Origin: Actinomycetota bacterium
GTDB lineage: Bacteria > Actinomycetota > Acidimicrobiia > Spongiisociales > UBA5794
DNA: 38,528 nt
Reading direction: 5' to 3'
Assembly: GCA_027728645.1 (NCBI GenBank)
Contig: JAQCAA010000005.1
Span: 1 to 38,528 of the forward strand
Part shown: positions 1-8,738 of the stretch, one piece after another
Layout: each line of letters opens with the position of its first letter
Position numbering within the stretch: position 1 is the first letter of the stretch
The notes under the pieces: generated by a model
Database searches by the model: none
What the model saw: the letters and a program-made list of their open reading frames with translations, nothing else
What the model was told of the DNA's origin: nothing
Position numbers and translations under genes: made by a program

Positions 1-99
1 GGAGGGTGGCACGCACACACAAGCCTGCGAGGCACGAGCGTGTCATCCCCCTGCATCGCTCGTCCCTCACTCTGCCGTCCCCTTGAAAGGGGGACCGAT
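1..99 (-). repeat. Dispersed modular repeat, inverted copy cut by the window edge
   Basis: Read on the minus strand, this stretch aligns over its whole length with 22243-22342, with a handful of substitutions and one one-base gap. It contains the palindromic core CCCCCTTTCAAGGGG, a conserved GGCAGAGTGAGGGACGA block and ends in GCCACCCTCC exactly at the window edge, so the copy probably continues outside. It lies just downstream of the arginine deiminase stop. It has no coding capacity that I can support; the small ORFs drawn across it are artefacts. Identity was judged by eye. Confidence 0.8.
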
Positions 100-167
100 C
101 CAGGGGCAGCTGCGCTGGTCTGTTCCTCGGGGCTCGGGTTTCGTTCCTCCCGGTCTGTCCTCTGAGG

Positions 168-1520
168 TCAGTGCACCGGTTCGCGCCACACGGGGCAGGT
201 CATGCAGTGACCCCCGCCACGACCTCGTCCGAGCTCCGAGCCCTCGAACTGAAGAACCGTTACCCCAGCCTCCCGGAGACGAGTGTTCGTCCACTCGTTG
301 CGGTCGTAGGCAACAACCACGCCTGGTTTGAGGGCAACAACGTTGTTGCCATCATCCCATTGCTCCCTTGCCTGTTCGAAGGCGTCACCTCCAGTCTGGA
401 CCACCCTCAGTTCAGGCAACCCAAGAGCGTCCTCAACGACTTCGATCCACCCCTTCGTCTCAAGAACGACGTCGAGGCCCTTGTCTGACGGGTAGTAGCT
501 GACTGCCTGGATCGAGTCGATGACTGGCTGATACACCGTCACGAGATCGACATCACAAAAGGTGAAGACAGTATCGAGATGCATCGAAGCCCTGTCCGCC
601 GGCATCTTCGCAACGATTACCCGCTCGGCTGCCCCCTCGTCGAACAGCCGCTTTGCAACTTGACCGACAGCCTGATAGGTGGTGCGCTCGCCCATACCGA
701 TGAGCACGACACCCTTGCCAATCGGCATCACATCGCCGCCCTCGATCATGGCGCTTCCGCGATCATCGTCCGGTGGATCACCCCACCAGATCTTGAACTC
801 GCCGTTCGCAAGTGCGTTCCGAAACGACGGGTGGAACTTGTAGATGGCCGCGAGGTGGAGCGTCTCTTTGCGCCTTGCCGGCCAGAACATCGGATTGAGG
901 GTCACGCCACCGTAGATCCAGGACGAACTGTCTCTTGTAAAAAGTTGATTCGGAAGTGGAGGTATCGCAAATTCCGTCTCTCCCCACGCCCGCGACGCCG
1001 ACAGACCAAACTCCGGTGGCATCTCACCAACCGTGAGCCCTCCAATGAGATGGCGAACCAACGTTTCGCTGTCAAGCTCGTCCATCCAATCACGAAGTTC
1101 GACCGCGCCGAGGACACCGACTTCGTCCGGGGTCAGCTTGCGATCAAGAACGTAGGCCCGTCCCTCGGGCTCGGACACAACCTCTTCGAGCAGCTTGTGA
1201 ACGTGCATCACCTCGATGTCAAAGTCGCCTCGCATAATTTCGACGAAGGCGTCGTGCTCACGACGAGCCTTCTTGGCCCAGATGACATCTTCGAACAGGA
1301 AATCGGCGGCGTTTGTGGGGGTAAGCCGTCGCATTTCCAACCCTGGACGGTGGACGATCACCTTCTTGAGATCACCGACTTCTGAGAACACACCAAAACC
1401 TGGCACGCCAGCTCCTCGCTCGTGTGACGCCACCCTACCGACACCGGGCGACGCGACGGAGCCAACATGCCAATGGTCTCGCCCGTAGTGTCGCCCGCCG
1501 TCAAAGCTATCCTGAGACAT
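168..1520 (-). CDS. arcA: Arginine deiminase
   Basis: Hydrolyses L-arginine to L-citrulline and ammonia, the first step of the arginine deiminase pathway in the cytoplasm. The 450-residue product carries the family motifs in order: FGVFSEVG with VHRPG (about residues 42-59), FTRD (194-197), EGGD (260-263), MHLDTVF, and the C-terminal [13 protein letters not shown] block, where Cys439 is the expected nucleophile. I chose the ATG at 1520; the longer ORF in the track would run into the divergent carbamoyltransferase gene. A GTG further in would trim about 30 poorly conserved residues, because homology begins near residue 41. The family is usually about 400-420 residues. The divergent neighbour is ornithine carbamoyltransferase, which supports arginine catabolism, although no carbamate kinase or arginine/ornithine antiporter is in the window. 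Confidence 0.93.
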   Translation of the reverse strand: MSQDSFDGGRHYGRDHWHVGSVASPGVGRVASHERGAGVPGFGVFSEVGDLKKVIVHRPGLEMRRLTPTNAADFLFEDVIWAKKARREHDAFVEIMRGDFDIEVMHVHKLLEEVVSEPEGRAYVLDRKLTPDEVGVLGAVELRDWMDELDSETLVRHLIGGLTVGEMPPEFGLSASRAWGETEFAIPPLPNQLFTRDSSSWIYGGVTLNPMFWPARRKETLHLAAIYKFHPSFRNALANGEFKIWWGDPPDDDRGSAMIEGGDVMPIGKGVVLIGMGERTTYQAVGQVAKRLFDEGAAERVIVAKMPADRASMHLDTVFTFCDVDLVTVYQPVIDSIQAVSYYPSDKGLDVVLETKGWIEVVEDALGLPELRVVQTGGDAFEQAREQWDDGNNVVALKPGVVVAYDRNEWTNTRLREAGVTVLQFEGSELGRGRGGGHCMTCPVWREPVH

Positions 1521-1584
1521 TCCACCAGCGCCACCGGTATCACGCTGGCGTGACTCGCGACCACTTGAAGGGACAGCAAAACCC
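1521..1584. promoter_or_regulatory. Divergent arcA/otc intergenic control region
   Basis: These 64 bases separate the start codons of arginine deiminase and ornithine carbamoyltransferase, so they must hold both leaders. An inverted repeat, CCAGCG (1525-1530) and CGCTGG (1543-1548), is separated by 12 bases and could be an operator. GAAGGGA at 1567-1573 serves as ribosome binding site for the GTG start at 1585. I see no clear -10/-35 pair and no confident ArgR box. Confidence 0.4.
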
Positions 1585-2586
1585 GTGACCTCGAACCTGA
1601 CTGGAAGATCCTTCGTCAAGGAGATCGATTTCGAACCGGCCGAGCTTCTGTACCTGCTCGACCTCTCCTCAGACCTCAAGGAGGCCAAGCGATCTGGGAC
1701 GGAGACCAGACACTTGACCGGCAAGAACATCGCACTGCTCTTCGAAAAGACGTCAACACGCACCAGGGCCGCATTCGAAGTCGCTTCCTTCGACCAGGGA
1801 GCCCATGTGACATTCTTCGATCCATCGGGATCACAGATGGGTCACAAAGAATCGATCGCAGACACAGGACGCGTAATCGGTCGCATGTACGACGCTATCC
1901 AGTACCGAGGGAATCACCAGGCAGACATCGAGGAGCTCGCAGCACACGCGGGCGTGCCGGTGTACAACGGGCTCACCAATGAGTGGCATCCAACCCAGAT
2001 GCTGGCCGATTTTCTCACCATGCACGAGGCATCTGGGAAGCCGTACAACGAAATCTCGTACACATTCTTGGGCGATCTGCGATTCAACATGGCGAGGTCC
2101 CATATTGTGACAGCAGCGTTGCTCGGGAGCGACCTGCGGCTTGCGGGCCCAGCCAATCTCGGTCCTCCTGCCGATGTACTCGCCCTTGCAGCGGGGATCG
2201 CTGAAAACACCGGAGCGAAAATCACGGTCACCGATGATCCGGAAGCAGCGGTTGATGGCGTCGACTTCGTTCATACCGATGTGTGGGTGTCGATGGGCGA
2301 GCCGAAGAGTGTGTGGGAGGAACGGGTATCGTCCCTCAAGCCGTATCAGGTCAATGCACAGCTCATGGAATCGACAGGGAATCCACTAGCGAAGTTCATG
2401 CATTGCCTCCCTGCTTTCCATGACACCAACACAGTCGTCGGGGCTCAGATGATGGAGCACACCAACATGCCTGACGGCCTCGAAGTGACACATGATGTGT
2501 TCGAGTCCTCTGCGAGCATTGTGTTCCCACAGGCAGAGAATCGACTCCACACCATCAAAGCAATCATGGTCGCCACGGTGGTGTAG
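1585..2586 (+). CDS. arcB: Ornithine carbamoyltransferase (catabolic-like)
   Basis: Transfers a carbamoyl group between ornithine and citrulline. Next to arginine deiminase it would be expected to run toward ornithine plus carbamoyl phosphate. The 333-residue protein has the carbamoyl-phosphate loop EKTSTRTR (about residues 54-61), the HPTQ motif, DVWVSMGE and the ornithine-loop motif HCLPAFHD. The N-terminal sequence, with YDAIQYRG and GSQMGHKES, resembles the ArcB/ArgF group of about 330 residues. The start is GTG with GAAGGGA eleven bases upstream. Whether the enzyme works in catabolism or biosynthesis cannot be settled from sequence alone; argF is the alternative symbol. Confidence 0.93.
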   Translation: MTSNLTGRSFVKEIDFEPAELLYLLDLSSDLKEAKRSGTETRHLTGKNIALLFEKTSTRTRAAFEVASFDQGAHVTFFDPSGSQMGHKESIADTGRVIGRMYDAIQYRGNHQADIEELAAHAGVPVYNGLTNEWHPTQMLADFLTMHEASGKPYNEISYTFLGDLRFNMARSHIVTAALLGSDLRLAGPANLGPPADVLALAAGIAENTGAKITVTDDPEAAVDGVDFVHTDVWVSMGEPKSVWEERVSSLKPYQVNAQLMESTGNPLAKFMHCLPAFHDTNTVVGAQMMEHTNMPDGLEVTHDVFESSASIVFPQAENRLHTIKAIMVATVV

Positions 2587-2721
2587 GCACCTTTGGGTGT
2601 CAATCAACTGGCTACGCCAAGGGGTGGGACCGCACACGTGAATGCTCCACCAAGTCCTCCGCACGAAGGTGTCGGGAATTCGATCTGAGCGGGTTCTGCT
2701 TTGCTTCCTTCTGAAGGGTAA

Positions 2722-3576
2722 TCACGACAATTGCTCGGAAGCCGCCCTCTGCGGGATGCGCTGATGACCGGCAATCGACCTGACGGTCAACACCACGAAG
2801 AAGAGAACAATCGGAGCAACAGCAATAGTTGCGGAACCGGAAGTATCGGCGTGGTAGCTGACGATCAGGCCGGCAACCACTGAAAAGACACCAATTGCGG
2901 CAGCCGTGACCATCATGGCTGGCACCCGCTTGACGACGAGAGCAGCTGTGGCAGCAGGCCCGACGAGGAGGCCAAAGACGAGCAAGGTTCCCACGGTCTG
3001 ATAGGAACCGATGATCGTGAAGGCGATGAGCCCGAGCAGCGCCCCGTGGGCGAGCACTGGTCTCATGCCAAGGAGTCCCGCCTTCTGCTCGTTGAATGCG
3101 AGGGTTAGAAACGGGCGATAGAGCAACACCGTGACGATCACGGAGACCACGGCGAGGACCGCGAGTAGGGCGATGTCCCCTGACGTAACGCCGAGGGCGT
3201 TCCCAAAAAGAATCTCTGTGAGATTGCCTGCATAGGAGGCCGTTCGCGAGATGAGGATGACTCCGAGTCCAAGCATCCCAACGAATAGCAAACCGATGCT
3301 CGTGTCCTCGGAGAACGACGTTTGGCGGTGGACCAAACTGATTCCAACCATCATCACGATCACCGCGAGTGACGCCCCAACAAGGACGTTGAAGTCGAGC
3401 AGGATCGCCAAAGCGATCCCAGGCACGACACCGTGCACGAGAGCATCGCCGAGAAACGACATGCCGCGAATGACCACCCAAGTCCCTACGAGGGCCAAGG
3501 CCACGGCAGCAAGCGACCCTCCTACGAGAGCCCTTTGCTGAAAAGCAAGTTCAAACGGTGCGGTCAACCATTCCAT
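2722..3576 (-). CDS. znuB: Metal ABC transporter permease, ZnuB/MntB type
   Basis: ABC-3 family permease that forms the membrane channel of a zinc or manganese importer. The 284-residue product is very hydrophobic with about eight or nine membrane segments. It starts with the family-like MEWLTAPFELAFQQRAL and contains RGMSFLGDALVHGVVPG, the region that contacts the ATPase, plus YQTVGTLLVFGLLVGPAATA. I chose the ATG at 3576 rather than the TTG at 3585, because the AGGTAGG-type ribosome site sits too close to the TTG. It lies 28 bases downstream of the binding-protein gene, in the same operon. The matching ATPase is on the opposite strand behind zur. Zinc is inferred from the neighbouring Zur-like regulator. 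Confidence 0.9.
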   Translation of the reverse strand: MEWLTAPFELAFQQRALVGGSLAAVALALVGTWVVIRGMSFLGDALVHGVVPGIALAILLDFNVLVGASLAVIVMMVGISLVHRQTSFSEDTSIGLLFVGMLGLGVILISRTASYAGNLTEILFGNALGVTSGDIALLAVLAVVSVIVTVLLYRPFLTLAFNEQKAGLLGMRPVLAHGALLGLIAFTIIGSYQTVGTLLVFGLLVGPAATAALVVKRVPAMMVTAAAIGVFSVVAGLIVSYHADTSGSATIAVAPIVLFFVVLTVRSIAGHQRIPQRAASEQLS

Positions 3577-3604
3577 GACAGCCAACCTACCTCCCGCCGC
3601 GAGA

Positions 3605-4570
3605 TCATCGGAGCGCCTCGGCTATCAGCGCCGAATCGATCTCAAGCATGCCGATGAGAGTCTCTGCGCCCGAACCAGGTTGACCGACGGATCCAGTAAA
3701 CAGCTGAACGACGCTGACCTCCTCCCCCAGTTCGGCTGCGACGGCATCGGCGAGCGCGGTGGAGTCTGTGGTGTCTGCAAAGATCGCGCTGATCCCCTCA
3801 GCGCGAATGATCGCGACGAGGTCCGCGAGGTCCGATGAGCTCGGATCCGCCAGGGTTGAGCCCCCAGGGATGACTGTGGCAATCACCTCGAAGCCAAACC
3901 TTTCAGCGAAGTACTGCAGGGAGTCGTGGTTAGTGACGAGCTTGCGCCTCTCGCCTGGCACCATGTCCAAGGCACTTTCCATTCTGACAACCGCTTGGTT
4001 CATGGTCTCGATATACGCGTCGGCTCGCTCCAACCAACCAACGCTGTCATCAATCCGATCCAGCGCAGCGGCGATGGCCCTCGCCGCGGCGGACGCCCGA
4101 TCTGGATCCATCCAGAAGTGTGGGTCACAGCCAGAAACCTCGGCGGTCGGATCGCATACCTCAGACGAGCTGTCTCCTCCCAAGGCAATCGGATCGATCG
4201 ACGACGCCACGCTCAGAACAACTGCTCCATCACCCTGTGCCGCTGCAAACACATCGACCATGTTCTCCTCAAGCCCAAACCCATTCACGATGACCAAGTC
4301 CGCTCGACTGATGTCTGCCACCTGAGATGACGACAGTTGGTAGTCGTGGGGATCGACCCCGACAGGTACGAGGACTTGGACCGTTCCGTCGCTTCCAAGA
4401 ATGGAACCGGCGACATCGCCCCAGATCGTGGTGCTTGCCACGATCGTGATTCCGTCGTCATTCGAGCTCGGCGAGCCAGAGCCGCCACACGCCGAGGCAA
4501 CCAGCGCAGCGGAGAACATGATGATCATGCTGAGCCTCGGGTTCCATCGATTGCGGGATCGGGCGGTCAC
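3605..4570 (-). CDS. znuA: Zinc/manganese-binding lipoprotein, ZnuA/TroA type
   Basis: Solute-binding protein that delivers a divalent metal to the permease. The N-terminus is a lipoprotein signal peptide ending in the lipobox LVASAC. The mature part has the cluster A-I metal ligands in order: VDPHDY, CDPHFWMDP, TNHDSLQYF and FADTTDS (His-His-His-Asp). A short acidic insert (GGDSSSEVCDPTAEVSG) sits where zinc-binding members carry a His-rich loop, but it is not His-rich here. The start is uncertain: GTG at 4570 keeps a positively charged n-region before the hydrophobic core, while ATG at 4528 has a nearby GAGG. The ORF-track start at 4642 would cross the zur promoter. First gene of the operon with znuB. 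Confidence 0.9.
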   Translation of the reverse strand: MTARSRNRWNPRLSMIIMFSAALVASACGGSGSPSSNDDGITIVASTTIWGDVAGSILGSDGTVQVLVPVGVDPHDYQLSSSQVADISRADLVIVNGFGLEENMVDVFAAAQGDGAVVLSVASSIDPIALGGDSSSEVCDPTAEVSGCDPHFWMDPDRASAAARAIAAALDRIDDSVGWLERADAYIETMNQAVVRMESALDMVPGERRKLVTNHDSLQYFAERFGFEVIATVIPGGSTLADPSSSDLADLVAIIRAEGISAIFADTTDSTALADAVAAELGEEVSVVQLFTGSVGQPGSGAETLIGMLEIDSALIAEALR

Positions 4571-4594
4571 GGAGTGGGTTCTCTCTTTCGATGC

Positions 4595-4614
4595 TATAAT
4601 GAGAATGGTTATCA
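4595..4614 (+). promoter_or_regulatory. zur promoter -10 with Zur-box-like dyad
   Basis: TATAAT at 4595-4600 is a consensus -10 reading toward zur. It runs directly into TGAGAATGGTTATCA (4600-4614), which has the dyad TGA.AA...TT.TCA known from actinobacterial Zur boxes. The site lies between the divergent znuA and zur starts, so a bound repressor could shut both operons and give autoregulation. The motif resemblance is seen directly; metal specificity and binding are inferred. No convincing -35 is visible. Confidence 0.6.
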
Positions 4615-4641
4615 CTCCTAGACTAGACGGGAATCGGACCA

Positions 4642-5076
4642 ATGACCAACGTGGATCGGCAGATCGAACGTCGACTGGCTGAACAAGAAATCCGATACAC
4701 CCAAGGTCGACGCTCTGTCGTGGCAGCCCTCGCAGTGGCGGAGGGACCCCTCACCGCAAGTGATCTCCTAGCCACTCTGAAGGGGGACGTCCCCCTCTCA
4801 TCTCTGTACAGGACTCTTGCGATCTTCGAGGAGGTCGGAGTCGTCACTCCTCATCTGTCAACGAGGGGACTCGCTCGATACGAGTTGAGCGAGTGGCTGA
4901 CTGGCCACCATCACCATCTTGTCTGCGTCGAGTGTGGCTTTGTGGAAGACGTCGAAGCCCCAAAGACCGAAGAGGATCAGGTTCGGAATCTGGTCAATGC
5001 CATTGCATCGATGGCATCGTTCTCGGCAACAAATCATGCACTCGAAATCGAGGGAAGGTGCGTCAGATGCGCATGA
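4642..5076 (+). CDS. zur: Fur-family metalloregulator, probably Zur
   Basis: DNA-binding repressor that senses a metal ion, here most likely zinc. The 144-residue protein has the Fur layout: an N-terminal winged helix ending in PLSSLYRTLAIFEEVGVV, then the dimerisation and metal domain with HHHHLVCVECG. A second CxxC pair (CVRCA) sits at the extreme C-terminus; together the two pairs form the structural Cys4 zinc site. The regulatory site is marked by the HHHH cluster. The gene overlaps znuC by ten bases and is divergent from znuA-znuB, with a Zur-box-like dyad between them, which is why I prefer Zur over Fur or Mur. Confidence 0.88.
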   Translation: MTNVDRQIERRLAEQEIRYTQGRRSVVAALAVAEGPLTASDLLATLKGDVPLSSLYRTLAIFEEVGVVTPHLSTRGLARYELSEWLTGHHHHLVCVECGFVEDVEAPKTEEDQVRNLVNAIASMASFSATNHALEIEGRCVRCA

Positions 5077-5915
5077 TCGCAGTCGTCGCGACCGACATCA
5101 CCCTGGCCTACGGGTCAACAGTCGCGATTGATCGGTCGTCGTTCGAAATTCCCGTTGGCACGGTTACCGCCGTGATCGGTCCAAACGGGGCGGGCAAATC
5201 CACCGTGCTCAACGCAATCGCAGGTCTCATGGAACCGGTGAGCGGCACAATCGAAGTACCTCCGATTTCTGGAGACAGGCGTCGCATCGCCTATGTTCTG
5301 CAGACGACGAAGATCAACGACGCACTGCCAATCTCGGTCCGCGAAGTCGTCACCATGGGGCGCTATGCGACTGCTGGGCCGTACCGGCGGCTTACTCCTA
5401 CTGATAGAAAGGCCGTGGATCAGGCCATCGATCGGATGGGGATAGCAGACATTGCCTCGGCTCATCTTCAGAACCTCAGCGGCGGTCAGCGACAGCGAGT
5501 TTTCGTGGCACAGGGGCTGGCTCAGGACCATGATCTACTCCTTCTTGATGAGCCTCTCACCGGCATCGACCTCCCGACCGCAACCGCAATCGATGAGGTG
5601 ATCCACGATGAAACGAGCAGAGGCTGCACCGTTGTCATGACAACACATGACCTCTCAGAGGCTCAATTCGCAGATCACGTCTTGTTGATCTCAAAGAGAG
5701 TGGTCGCGTCTGGTCCTCCAGATGAGGTACTGACAAGCGAAAATCTCGTTGCTGCGTACGGCCCCTCGCTTCTCCATGTCGGCGACGGCGGCGAACTGTT
5801 TCTCGATGATCCAGCCCATACTCACCTTCCTGGAAGACACGCCCATCGCGAGAGGACGATCCACACAGAAGCATCGCCTTCAGATCTCCATGCCGAAAAG
5901 GGCACAACCGACTGA
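5067..5915 (+). CDS. znuC: Metal ABC transporter ATPase, ZnuC type
   Basis: ATPase that powers the metal importer. Walker A is GPNGAGKS, the signature is LSGGQRQR and Walker B is LLLLDEP, followed by the H-loop TTHD. The start at 5067 follows AGGGAAGG by eight bases and overlaps the end of zur; an in-frame ATG two codons later makes the classic ATGA overlap. The 282-residue product ends in a hydrophilic tail with several histidines (PAHTHLPGRHAHRERTIH) beyond the usual ATPase fold. The tail might bind metal, but this is an inference. The permease and binding protein lie on the other strand of the same locus. Confidence 0.92.
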   Translation: MRMIAVVATDITLAYGSTVAIDRSSFEIPVGTVTAVIGPNGAGKSTVLNAIAGLMEPVSGTIEVPPISGDRRRIAYVLQTTKINDALPISVREVVTMGRYATAGPYRRLTPTDRKAVDQAIDRMGIADIASAHLQNLSGGQRQRVFVAQGLAQDHDLLLLDEPLTGIDLPTATAIDEVIHDETSRGCTVVMTTHDLSEAQFADHVLLISKRVVASGPPDEVLTSENLVAAYGPSLLHVGDGGELFLDDPAHTHLPGRHAHRERTIHTEASPSDLHAEKGTTD

Positions 5916-6021
5916 GTCGTCACCTCGAATACCATCGGTGCAGCGAAGCAGAGTCGTATCCCCGCAGGGACAAAGCTTGACGATTGTCGCATCCTCGTCT
6001 GGCAAGCAAGACTGGAGCCGT

Positions 6022-6207
6022 ATGGAACCATCGGGATTATCTGAGACGGCAACCAGTCGACAGATTTTGCGTCGAACAGTCATCTTCGTTGTCATTGCGG
6101 CGGTCGTCGGTTTCGTACTGTCCTTGTTCGCGCCTCCTGACTGGGAGCAAGGCTCAGGGAGAGTCACGCTTCACATCGGCGGTCTTGATCGTGGGGAACA
6201 TATCTGA
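6022..6207 (+). CDS. Small single-pass membrane protein (hypothetical)
   Basis: A 61-residue ORF with one clear membrane helix (TVIFVVIAAVVGFVLSLFAP, about residues 18-37) behind a basic stretch (RQILRR). ATG at 6022 is preceded by GGAGCC five bases upstream. A longer version in the same frame starts at 5890, 25 bases inside the end of znuC. I do not recognise a family. Position behind znuC suggests co-transcription. It could be a chance ORF; the helix and ribosome site are the only support. Confidence 0.4.
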   Translation: MEPSGLSETATSRQILRRTVIFVVIAAVVGFVLSLFAPPDWEQGSGRVTLHIGGLDRGEHI

Positions 6208-6256
6208 ATTCAACACGATTCTCGCGTGGTGCAATTGCGTTGAGGTCCGTAGCCTT

Positions 6257-7047
6257 CTAGCCAGGCAGATCGCGCCGGGTGAACACGTATCCGGCCGCCG
6301 CAAACAGCCCGCCAGCTATAGAGGCCATGACTCCGATGTAGACCCAATTGACTCCGCGCACAAGTGGATTGTCCCCCCAGTAGTAGAACCAAGGAGAGAT
6401 CTTCGCCCAGCCGGCTAGGTCGGGGGATACTGGGAGCAGCGACGCGACGATGTAGGAAACGGCTGCAATGGTGCCGGTGATGACGATCGATCTCATACGC
6501 TTCCCGGTCGCGGCGGTAACCAGCGCTATTGCACCGGTAAACATGATGCCAAGGAACACAAGATGAATTGTTGCCGCCCACACATTGGCCGCTGGCATGT
6601 CAATACTGAACACAGCGACCCCACCCCAGGTGAAGAGCCCAATGAGGAATGAAGCGATAGCGACGTGGATGACGATCGCAATTGACTTGTGGGAAAGCAT
6701 CATGGCGCGACCAATAGGGTTCGATGCGAGCAGACCCACCAGCCGGTCCTCTTCCTCAGCTGCTATCGACCGACCACCATCGATCAAGGCGAGGGCGACA
6801 ACCGCTCCAGGCGCAAAGATGCTGAACACCTCTGCCGAGATCCACCCCTCCGGGCTCGCGAGGCTCGCGCCACCGAAAAAGTCGTTGAGCCCCTGACCGA
6901 GGCCGAACTCTGCCAGTGCAGATTCGAGGGAAGGCATCCACGCCGCAATCTTCAAAAGAATGGCCCAACGAATCGCCGAAGCAGCCGAGCGCCGGCAACC
7001 AACGCAGATCGATCGATAGTCAATCCAGTGCGCCAAGCACTCGGCAT
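6257..7047 (-). pseudogene. ABC-2 type permease with a probable N-terminal frameshift
   Basis: From about 6937 down to 6257 the minus strand encodes a good ABC-2 exporter permease: the conserved AEVFSIFAPGAVVALALIDGGRSIAAEEE block, five or so membrane helices, SPWFYYWGDNPLVRG and the terminal RRDLPG. The first helix is missing in this frame. In the neighbouring frame an ATG at 7047 opens MPSAWRTGLTIDRSALVAG, which looks like this family's start but ends at a TGA after 31 codons. Joining the two would give about 263 residues, the usual size. So I read it as a frameshifted gene, by mutation or assembly error. No partner ATPase is adjacent. The alternative is a shorter protein from ATG 6937 or GTG 7060. 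Confidence 0.6.
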
Positions 7048-7082
7048 ATCCCGACCCCACTCCACCGAACTATTGTCTCAAC

Positions 7083-8639
7083 GTGCGCACCGTATTTTTC
7101 AATGGGCCAATCTGGACTGGGACCGCAGCGACGCCCGCGTGGGTCGCGATCGAAGGGTCCCGCATCGCGGCTCTTGGAGAGGGTCAGCCTCCCGATGGAG
7201 AACGATTCGATCTCGACGGGAGGTGTCTGCTGCCTGGGTTCCAGGATGCCCATGTCCATCCGCCAATCGGTGGGTTGGCATTGATACGTTGCGAACTGCA
7301 CGAAGTGCCCCCGTCGGATTACGCCGAGACGATTGCGAACTACGCAGCGGACAACCCTGACGTTCCATGGATCTTGGGGGGCGGTTGGCCAATGAATGCA
7401 TTCGACGGAGGCATCGCACGCAGAGAGTTCCTCGATGGCATCGTGCCGGATCGGCCTGTGCGTCTCAACTCCAGTGAAGGTCATGCGTCGTGGGTCAACA
7501 CGAAGGCGCTTGAAATTGCAGGGATTGGCGCCACAACACCTGACCCTCAGGACGGACGAATTGAGCGCGACCTTGATGGGTCACCAAACGGAACACTTCA
7601 GGAAGGTGCGATGGGCCTCGTCGATCGATTCGCTCCGGCTGATACCGTCGCCGATGTTCTTCATGCAATCGTCGCGGCACAGGACTATCTCGTCTCGCTA
7701 GGAATCACCGGTTGGCAGGACGCGTGGGTTCGCGGTGTCGACCACGACGCCTACCGAACCCTCGATGCCGACGGAAGATTGATCGCTCGCGTCTTCGGCT
7801 CATTGTGGTGGGACAGGGAGCGAGGCGTTGAACAACTCGACGAGTTGATCGCCACGACAAAAGAGGGAACACCGAAATACCGGCCAAACGGAATCAAGCT
7901 CATGGTCGATGGAGTGATCGAGAATGGCACCGGTGCGGTTTGCAGCCCCTATGTGGGAACCGATGATCGAGGGCTCACCTTCATCGACGCAGAGGCGCTG
8001 CGTACCATCGTCCCACGCATCATGGCCGCCGGTATCCAGCCTCATTTTCATGCGATTGGTGACTGTGCGATTCGAAGCGCCCTCGACGCCGTTGAGGCCG
8101 GAAATCCGAGCGATGTTGCAACGGTGCGTCCGCACATCGCACACATCCACCTCATCGACCCGGTAGATGTTCCACGCTTTTCATCACTCGGCGTCAGCGC
8201 CAACGCTCAGGCCCTGTGGGCCTGCCACGACGACACGATGGTAGATCTGACCATCCCTAGGCTGGGCGACGAGCGCTCCCAATGGCAGTACCCGTTCCGT
8301 TCGCTCGTGGATGCCGGAGCCCACCTTGCGGCCGGTTCGGACTGGTCAGTGTCCACCGCGGACCCCTTTGCGCAGATGGCGGTCGCTGTGACACGAGCAA
8401 CGGCCGACGCGCCGCAACCCTTCCTCCCCGATCAAGCACTGACTCCATCCGAGGCTCTGACTGCGTTCACCGCAGGTTCCGCGTGGGTGAACCACGATGA
8501 TCGCCGCGCAGGGACAATCGAGGCGGGCAAGGACGCAGATTTCGTGATTGCCTCTGACAATCCCATCACCGCCCCAGACCTGTCGCGGGTGCGTGCTGAG
8601 GCAACCTTCATCGGTGGACGAGTCATGTATCAGCGCTAG
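7083..8639 (+). CDS. YtcJ-type metal-dependent amidohydrolase
   Basis: Member of the amidohydrolase superfamily, YtcJ group (amidohydro_3), predicted to hydrolyse an amide, carbamate or imide bond; the substrate is unknown. The 518-residue length is typical. Metal ligands and catalytic residues are visible in order: HVHPP (His57, His59), the lysine region GIKLMVDGVIENGTG, HFHAIGD, HIHLIDP and the catalytic aspartate in AAGSDWSVST. The small beta-sandwich domain is split between the N-terminus and the C-terminal KDADFVI block. The GTG start sits 22 bases beyond the divergent permease ORF. It converges with xylulokinase across a hairpin terminator. Confidence 0.88.
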   Translation: MRTVFFNGPIWTGTAATPAWVAIEGSRIAALGEGQPPDGERFDLDGRCLLPGFQDAHVHPPIGGLALIRCELHEVPPSDYAETIANYAADNPDVPWILGGGWPMNAFDGGIARREFLDGIVPDRPVRLNSSEGHASWVNTKALEIAGIGATTPDPQDGRIERDLDGSPNGTLQEGAMGLVDRFAPADTVADVLHAIVAAQDYLVSLGITGWQDAWVRGVDHDAYRTLDADGRLIARVFGSLWWDRERGVEQLDELIATTKEGTPKYRPNGIKLMVDGVIENGTGAVCSPYVGTDDRGLTFIDAEALRTIVPRIMAAGIQPHFHAIGDCAIRSALDAVEAGNPSDVATVRPHIAHIHLIDPVDVPRFSSLGVSANAQALWACHDDTMVDLTIPRLGDERSQWQYPFRSLVDAGAHLAAGSDWSVSTADPFAQMAVAVTRATADAPQPFLPDQALTPSEALTAFTAGSAWVNHDDRRAGTIEAGKDADFVIASDNPITAPDLSRVRAEATFIGGRVMYQR

Positions 8640-8701
8640 ACGACGACGTTCAGGGTGGTCAGGATGGCTTCCTTTTGAACTGCGACGCTCTGGCGCTCGG
8701 T

Positions 8702-8738
8702 CTCGTTTCACCCAGGCTCTGCGAGGGTGTGAAACGAG
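8702..8738. terminator. Hairpin between convergent amidohydrolase and xylB
   Basis: CTCGTTTCAC (8702-8711) pairs perfectly with GTGAAACGAG (8729-8738) and can extend through CC/GG with one bulged base. It lies between convergent genes and includes the last codons of xylB. On the plus strand it is followed by TCTTTG, a weak T-tract. A role in ending both transcripts is an inference. Confidence 0.6.

Noticed and set aside
579-1385. 268-codon plus-strand ORF
   Set aside because: Antisense to arginine deiminase, whose motifs are complete; the peptide has no recognisable character.
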